Shown: one piece after another, positions 60,209 through 64,000 of the stretch | How positions within the stretch are numbered: position 1 is the stretch's first letter | Layout of the letters: the number at the start of each line of letters is the position of its first letter | Source: Blastococcus carthaginiensis | GTDB taxonomy: Bacteria; Actinomycetota; Actinomycetes; Mycobacteriales; Geodermatophilaceae | Direction of reading: 5' to 3' | DNA: 64,000 bases | NCBI RefSeq assembly: GCF_030731085.1 | Contig: NZ_JASNFN010000014.1 | Span: 104,383-168,382, forward strand | Notes under the pieces: model-generated | The model's input: the letters and a program-made list of their open reading frames with translations, nothing else | Database searches by the model: none | Told to the model about the DNA's origin: nothing | Made by a program: the position numbers and the translations under genes

Positions 60209-61230
60209 GCGAGAACCCGTGGGTGGTCCTGGCCGCGACCGTGGTCATCGTGGCGCTGTCGGCCTTCTTCGTCGCGGTGGAGTTCGCCGCGCTAGCGGCC
60301 AAGCGGCACCGGCTGGAGGAGGCGGCGCCCGGCAGCCGCTCGGCCCGCGCGGCGCTGCGCAACTCCTCGGAGCTGACCCTGCTGCTGGCCGGCTCGCAGC
60401 TGGGCATCACCGCGGCCACCCTGGCGCTGGGTGCGGTCAGCAAGCCGGCGGTGCACCACTGGCTCACCCCGCTGTTCGAGTCGTGGGGGCTGCCGCTGGT
60501 CGCCGCCGACGTCGCCGGGTTCGTGCTGGCGCTGCTGGTGATCACGTTCATCCACCTCGTGGTCGGCGAGATGGCCCCCAAGTCGTGGGCGATCGCCCAC
60601 CCGGAGCGCTCGGCGACCCTGCTGGCGGCGCCGATGCGGGTCTTCATGGCGGTGTTCCGGCCGCTGCTGCGCGTGCTGAACACCGCCGCCAACCGGCTCG
60701 TCCGCGCGGTCGGGGTGGAGCCGGCCGACGAACTCGCCGTCGGTCACAGCCCCGACACGCTGCGCCACCTGGTCGAGCACTCGGCCAACGTCGGGGCGCT
60801 GGACGCCGGCTTCTCCGCGCAGATCTCCGGCGCCCTGGAGCTGGAGCGCATGACCGTCCGGGACCTCGTCACCGCGGACGCGCCGCTCGTCGCCGTGCCG
60901 GGTGACGCGACGGTGGAGGCGGTGCGGGAGGCCACCCGGCGGAGCGGGCACCTGCGCATCCTGCTCGGGACCCGGGCTGCACTGACCGGTGTGGTGCACG
61001 TCCGCGACACCTTGGGCTCGGCTGCCGACGTGGCGGCGGTCGAGTTCGCGCGCCCGGTCTTCAGCCTGGACGCCGGCACCACGGTGTGGGCGGCGCTGGC
61101 GGCGATGCGCGAGACGCGGAACCACCTGGCCGTCGTCAGCGAGGGCGGTTCGGTGCTCGGGGTGGTCACCATGGCCGACGTGCTGCACCGGCTGCTCCCC
61201 CAGCCGGCGGCCGCCGAGCCGGCCGGCTGA
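60205..61230 (+). CDS. Second CNNM-type membrane protein, lacking the CorC domain
   Basis: A 341-residue protein with the same DUF21 membrane domain (AFFVAVEFAALAAKRHRLEEAAPGSRSARAAL, LAGSQLGITAATLALGAVSKPAV, VVGEMAPKSWAIAHPERSA) and a degenerate CBS pair ending at VVTMADVLHRLLPQ. The C-terminal CorC/HlyC domain of its neighbour is missing. ATG 60205 overlaps the upstream stop (ATGA). The two paralogues probably form a heteromeric cation transporter; this pairing is common in actinobacteria. Confidence 0.92.
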   Translation: MSENPWVVLAATVVIVALSAFFVAVEFAALAAKRHRLEEAAPGSRSARAALRNSSELTLLLAGSQLGITAATLALGAVSKPAVHHWLTPLFESWGLPLVAADVAGFVLALLVITFIHLVVGEMAPKSWAIAHPERSATLLAAPMRVFMAVFRPLLRVLNTAANRLVRAVGVEPADELAVGHSPDTLRHLVEHSANVGALDAGFSAQISGALELERMTVRDLVTADAPLVAVPGDATVEAVREATRRSGHLRILLGTRAALTGVVHVRDTLGSAADVAAVEFARPVFSLDAGTTVWAALAAMRETRNHLAVVSEGGSVLGVVTMADVLHRLLPQPAAAEPAG

Positions 61231-61243
61231 CCCGAGGTCACCG

Positions 61244-61287
61244 GACGCTCTGCCTCTGATCACCATCGGGAGCAGAGGCAGAGCGTC
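61244..61287 (+). terminator. Hairpin after the CNNM operon
   Basis: A perfect 15-bp stem GACGCTCTGCCTCTG / CAGAGGCAGAGCGTC (61244-61258 with 61273-61287), 14-base loop. Shares the TCTGCCTCTG arm with the selB terminator. Confidence 0.75.
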
Positions 61288-61454
61288 GCCGACGTGGCCC
61301 TGGGGGGCTTCGTGTGGTGGTTGGCCCCGCCGATCGGGCCGGCGCCACGCCCTCGGGCGGCGGCGCGCTACGCTCGTCGCGGCTCGGCAGCCCGGTGGAT
61401 CTCGGTCCCCGGGCGACTCCGATGTCGAGGGAGCCCGCCCCCTCGCGCCGCCAC

Positions 61455-61528
61455 GCGGGTGTAGCTCAATGGTAGAGCCCCAGCCTTCCAAGCTGGCCAT
61501 GCCGGTTCGATCCCGGTCACCCGCTCCA
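61455..61528 (+). tRNA. tRNA-Gly (anticodon UCC)
   Basis: Acceptor GCGGGTG/CACCCGC, anticodon arm CCAGC-CTTCCAA-GCTGG giving TCC, T arm GCCGG-TTCGATC-CCGGT, discriminator T and an encoded CCA (61526-61528). The downstream DNA differs in style (fewer conserved genes, mobile DNA), so the 3' end is a possible integration site. Confidence 0.97.
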
Positions 61529-62148
61529 CGTCCTGACCAGGCCGGATGCCCGTTCGCGCAGCTCAACCGGGCAGCGCCGCTCCTGCCGTGCCTTAACGGT
61601 GCTGACTCCTGTTCGCCCCTGAACACCGGCTTTGGCCGGTGCTTAAGGCACGGATAAGGCACGACCTCAAGGGTTCGAGGGGGACGTCCCACCGGAGCAC
61701 CGGCGCCGGCAGGCCGCGGATGAGACGAGACCGGCCGCCCCTTGCGCTGAGCGGTAGGGGCCGGTCCGGAACTGCGGTATCGCAGATCCGCGTAGTAGCG
61801 GGGGGACCGGCCGAACCACCGCTCTCGCTGTTCGCCGTCGTCGGTTTCCGCAGGTCAGAGCGTTCTGCATAGGCATCTGCACACCCCTGTCCGGTCCGTT
61901 TCCCGAGCAGCCAGCTACGCGTGTCGGGACGAAAGTGATCTTGGCACGAACCCCGGACAGCCTTGATCTTCAGGACGATCGCTACGTCCTCCGGGGTATC
62001 ACCGCGTGCCGCGAGTCCTTTCACGTCAGGCACGCCCACCTGATCGGCGACTCGGTGGACGGCCTGGTCGGCGAGGGCCCACCGGAGGACTGAGCCTGTC
62101 GGTGCGCCCCGCTACCGTCCGATCCCCCGAGGACCCCGGAGGTGGTTC
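61529..62148. other. Stretch after tRNA-Gly without a confident gene
   Basis: 620 bases with lower coding regularity than the rest. It contains GTGCCTTAA (61590-61598) and an inverted relation TTAAGGCAC (61642-61650), remnants typical of the ends of integrated elements. A 52-residue plus-strand frame at 61935-62093 (starts VILARTPDSLDL, ends GEGPPED) reads like a protein C-terminus but has no clear start site. I do not recognise an integrase or other known gene here. Confidence 0.45.
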
Positions 62149-63120
62149 ATGCGACGCAGTCCCCGCTCGCCCACCGAGATGCTCGAGGTCGTCGCCACGT
62201 GGGACCTCGTCCCGCTGGAGGACTACCCAGGTCCGCACAAACCGTGGCGGTGCCGGTGCCTCCGCTGCGGCACCGAGGTCACCCCCACCTACGCCGGGAT
62301 GACGGACGCCCGCAAGAAGAACGCCTGCAGGGAGTGCGACAAGCGGCACCGGCGCGCGCTCTTCCTGGCCTCCCACGAGGAGATGGCCGCGATCTACCGC
62401 TCCCACGGGTTCGAGCCGCTCGGGGAGTACTCGGGCAACCACCAGCCGTGGCCGTCGGTGCACCTGGTGTGCGGGGAGCTGTGCGCGCCCTACCCGGCCA
62501 ACGTGAAGTCACGTGGCGGCGGGTGCGACGTCTGCGCACGCGAGGTGCGCGGCAGCAAGCGCCGCGTCGACGAGGCGGTGGCCGTCGCCATCATGCGCGC
62601 GGCAGGGCTGGTCCCTCTGGTTCCCTACCCGACCTCGGGAGAGCCCTGGGCCTGCCGGTGTGACACCTGTCAGTCCGAGGTCTCACCGACCTACGACAAC
62701 GTGCGCGCCGGGACGGGGGGCTGCCGGCCGTGTGGCAGATACGGGCTGGACTGGGACGGGCCGGCGATCGTCTACGTGCTCACTCAGGCAGCCCACCTGG
62801 CGGTAAAGGTCGGCATCGCGAAGGCCCGGCCGACGCCGGGCAGCCCGTCGCGCGTCGACTCGCTGTCCCGGCGGTTCGGGTGGGCGCACTACGCGCGGCT
62901 GCAGGTGCCCACCGGCCGGGAGGCGTACCGCATCGAGCAGGCCGTGCTGCGCGTATGGCGGAAGGACCTGCGGCTGCCGCCGCACCTGGGACCGCACGAG
63001 ACCGAGGGGCACACGGAGACCGTCAGCCTCGACGCCATCTCGGAGGAACAGGCGTGGCAGTACGTCCTGACCGCGGCGCGCCCGCCCAGTGGGGGGACCC
63101 CGCCTGCCGCCTGCCTGTGA
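62149..63120 (+). CDS. Protein with three zinc-ribbon-like repeats and a GIY-YIG-like nuclease domain
   Basis: A 323-residue protein with a good site GGAGGT 7 bases before ATG 62149. Three diverged repeats of about 66 residues each carry CxCxxC...CxxC clusters: Cys35/37/40 with 60/63, Cys108/112 with 126/129, and Cys169/171/174 with 192/195. Repeats 1 and 3 share PW-CRC--C--EV-PTY. The last 115 residues read like a GIY-YIG fold: IVYVLTQ and VKVGIAK (about 207-225), a basic GW segment, TGREAYRIEQAVLRVWR with the possible metal-binding Glu263, and GHTETVSLD. I have seen this layout in actinobacterial hypothetical proteins but know of no experimental function. It may bind and cut DNA. Confidence 0.8.
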   Translation: MRRSPRSPTEMLEVVATWDLVPLEDYPGPHKPWRCRCLRCGTEVTPTYAGMTDARKKNACRECDKRHRRALFLASHEEMAAIYRSHGFEPLGEYSGNHQPWPSVHLVCGELCAPYPANVKSRGGGCDVCAREVRGSKRRVDEAVAVAIMRAAGLVPLVPYPTSGEPWACRCDTCQSEVSPTYDNVRAGTGGCRPCGRYGLDWDGPAIVYVLTQAAHLAVKVGIAKARPTPGSPSRVDSLSRRFGWAHYARLQVPTGREAYRIEQAVLRVWRKDLRLPPHLGPHETEGHTETVSLDAISEEQAWQYVLTAARPPSGGTPPAACL

Positions 63121-63299
63121 AATCCAGCGGCAGTGTCGCGTCGTCCAGGAAGCGACACGGGATCCAGAGGGCGACACTCCCGCCGGCAGGGCGGCCTTCG
63201 GCGCAGCCGTGACGCCGCAGTACGTCTCCGCTCTCGGCTCAAGGACGCCGGATCGGCGGCCGAGACCTTCCGAGACCTGGGTCCGCAAAGGAGAACCAG

Positions 63300-63950
63300 A
63301 TGTTCGAGCCGCTGCCGGGCTATCCGGCCTGCCCGTTCCGCGGAACGCCCCCAGAACGCGACAAAGCCGTTCTGGAGCACCGCACCCGGGTCACGCTCGC
63401 CCCCTGGCAGGCCGCCATCCCGTCGGACTGGCTCCCCGCCGTGATGCGCGGCGAGGCCGAACCGAAGATCTGGCTCCGCCGTCGGGACGTCCTTTCGGTC
63501 GCCGAGGCCGCGCACACGCCGGTCGGGGCCTTTCAGACCTATGTCGCTGCCGCGGCCTGGGGCAGCCGGCCCGGGCGCGAGGTCGGCCGCAGGCTGCTCA
63601 CGTTCGCTGGCCTGACCGAGGACGAGCGGGTCCAGATCGGCACGAAGCTCGCCGCGGTCACGGACACACTGGTCGCAAGGGGAGCCGAAGCGGGGTACGA
63701 GGACCTGATCCACGGCGACCACCACGTCTCCGGCATCAGAACCTCGTTCGGCACCAAGTACCTCTACTTCGCCGGCTATTGCCGGGTCACCACCAAGCTG
63801 CGGCCGCTGATTCTGGACAAGAACACCGCCCTCGCCGTCACGTACCTCACCGGGCGAACGTGCGCGCACAACCTGAACCGCCCTGGGTCTGATGGAGGCT
63901 CGTTCTATTGGATTCCCACCCCGGCGGGGTCGGTCCGTTGGGCAGCGTAG
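63300..63950 (+). pseudogene. OGG-fold (8-oxoguanine glycosylase-like) protein truncated by an IS3 element
   Basis: ATG 63300 follows AAAGGAGA. The first 191 residues are native: VAAAAWGSRPGREVGRRLL, then IRTSFGTKYLYFAGY and LRPLILDKNTALAV (about 146-180). These recall the helix-hairpin-helix and catalytic-Asp region of OGG-type DNA glycosylase-fold proteins common in actinobacterial accessory regions. At 63874 the sequence becomes the terminal inverted repeat of an IS, so residues 192-216 are IS-encoded, and the original C-terminus is lost. I infer a disrupted gene, though the remaining product could still be made. The family call rests on motif resemblance only. Confidence 0.65.
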
Positions 63951-64000
63951 AACGCTGCTTCGTACTCCGCGGGCGGGACGTTCTGGCAGTGCCCGTGGAG
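63874..64000 (-). mobile_element. End of an IS3-family insertion sequence (cut by window edge)
   Basis: The terminal inverted repeat spans about 63874-63901, beginning TGAACCGCCC and ending GGAGGCTC, closely like the IR of IS6110 and related IS3 elements. The transposase C-terminus follows on the minus strand. The other end and the target duplication are outside the window. Confidence 0.85.
63905..64000 (-). CDS. IS3-family transposase (OrfB, integrase core), C-terminal fragment
   Basis: Reading from the right edge, 31 codons are visible before TAG at 63905: LHGHCQNVPPAEYEAAFYAA and then QRTDPAGVGIQ. This is the conserved end of IS3-family OrfB, where LH---NVPPAEYE follows the DDE core. The stop lies four bases inside the inverted repeat end. 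The catalytic core is beyond the window. Confidence 0.85.
   Translation of the reverse strand, partial: LHGHCQNVPPAEYEAAFYAAQRTDPAGVGIQ

Noticed and set aside
61593..62039. 148-residue minus-strand ORF after tRNA-Gly, considered as an integrase remnant
   Set aside because: No integrase motif (R...HxxR...Y) and no ribosome-binding site; composition does not look coded.
61935..62093. 52-codon plus-strand frame ending GEGPPED
   Set aside because: It reads somewhat like a protein end, but there is no ribosome-binding site and no recognisable family; mentioned only in the gap entry.

Overview
The window is chromosomal DNA from a very GC-rich actinobacterium. Start codons are often GTG, and many neighbouring genes overlap by 1-4 bases (GTGA, ATGA, TGATG). 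Gene order (lepA-rpsT, comEA-comEC-holA, nadD-rsfS, rne-rplU-rpmA-obgE-proB, valS-folC-ndk, tig-clpP1-clpP2-clpX) is that of the order Geodermatophilales and relatives. The tRNA-Sec gene carries the anticodon CUA, a trait I know only from Geodermatophilus and Blastococcus among actinobacteria, so I infer a Geodermatophilaceae member.

Layout. 1-654: start of a secreted trypsin-like protease (cut by the window edge). 997-5858: a selenocysteine locus, with selC, selA and selB on the minus strand and a WYL-domain protein plus selD on the plus strand. 6072-8006: a secreted protein, a quinone-oxidoreductase-like enzyme and a small monooxygenase-like protein. 8013-10839: a guanidinium exporter under a guanidine-III riboswitch, then an LprG/P55-like lipoprotein and MFS pair. 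10979-20764: lepA, rpsT, holA, comEC, comEA, degV, a phosphatase, rsfS and nadD. 21026-24618: proA, a MoxR ATPase and a VWA protein. 24691-27948: a Zur-boxed zinc importer operon that ends in zur. 28079-38374: def, proB, obgE, rpmA, rplU, rne and a radical SAM pair. 38375-39401: a small HTH plus membrane-protein operon framed by GATCAG palindromes. 39412-46520: ndk, a DUF4233 protein, folC, a YccF protein, valS, a DUF1697 protein and a DUF559 protein. 46797-51425: clpX, clpP2, clpP1 and tig. 51559-53464: tRNA-Pro, a YCII protein and an amidase. 53561-58643: a five-gene ABC importer of the nickel/peptide class with a Nur-like operator. 58743-61230: two CNNM/CorC-type membrane proteins behind a short leader ORF. 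61455-64000: tRNA-Gly followed by an accessory stretch holding a zinc-ribbon/GIY-YIG protein, an OGG-fold protein truncated by an IS3-family element, and the end of that element.

Metal and trace-element handling is a recurring theme: selenium (selCABD), zinc (znuACB-zur) and probably nickel (nik-like). In many bacteria selenium and nickel serve oxidoreductases such as formate dehydrogenase and hydrogenase, but no selenoprotein gene is visible here. Most transcription units end in long GC-rich hairpins without a U tract. I did no database searches; family names come from recognising the translated sequences.
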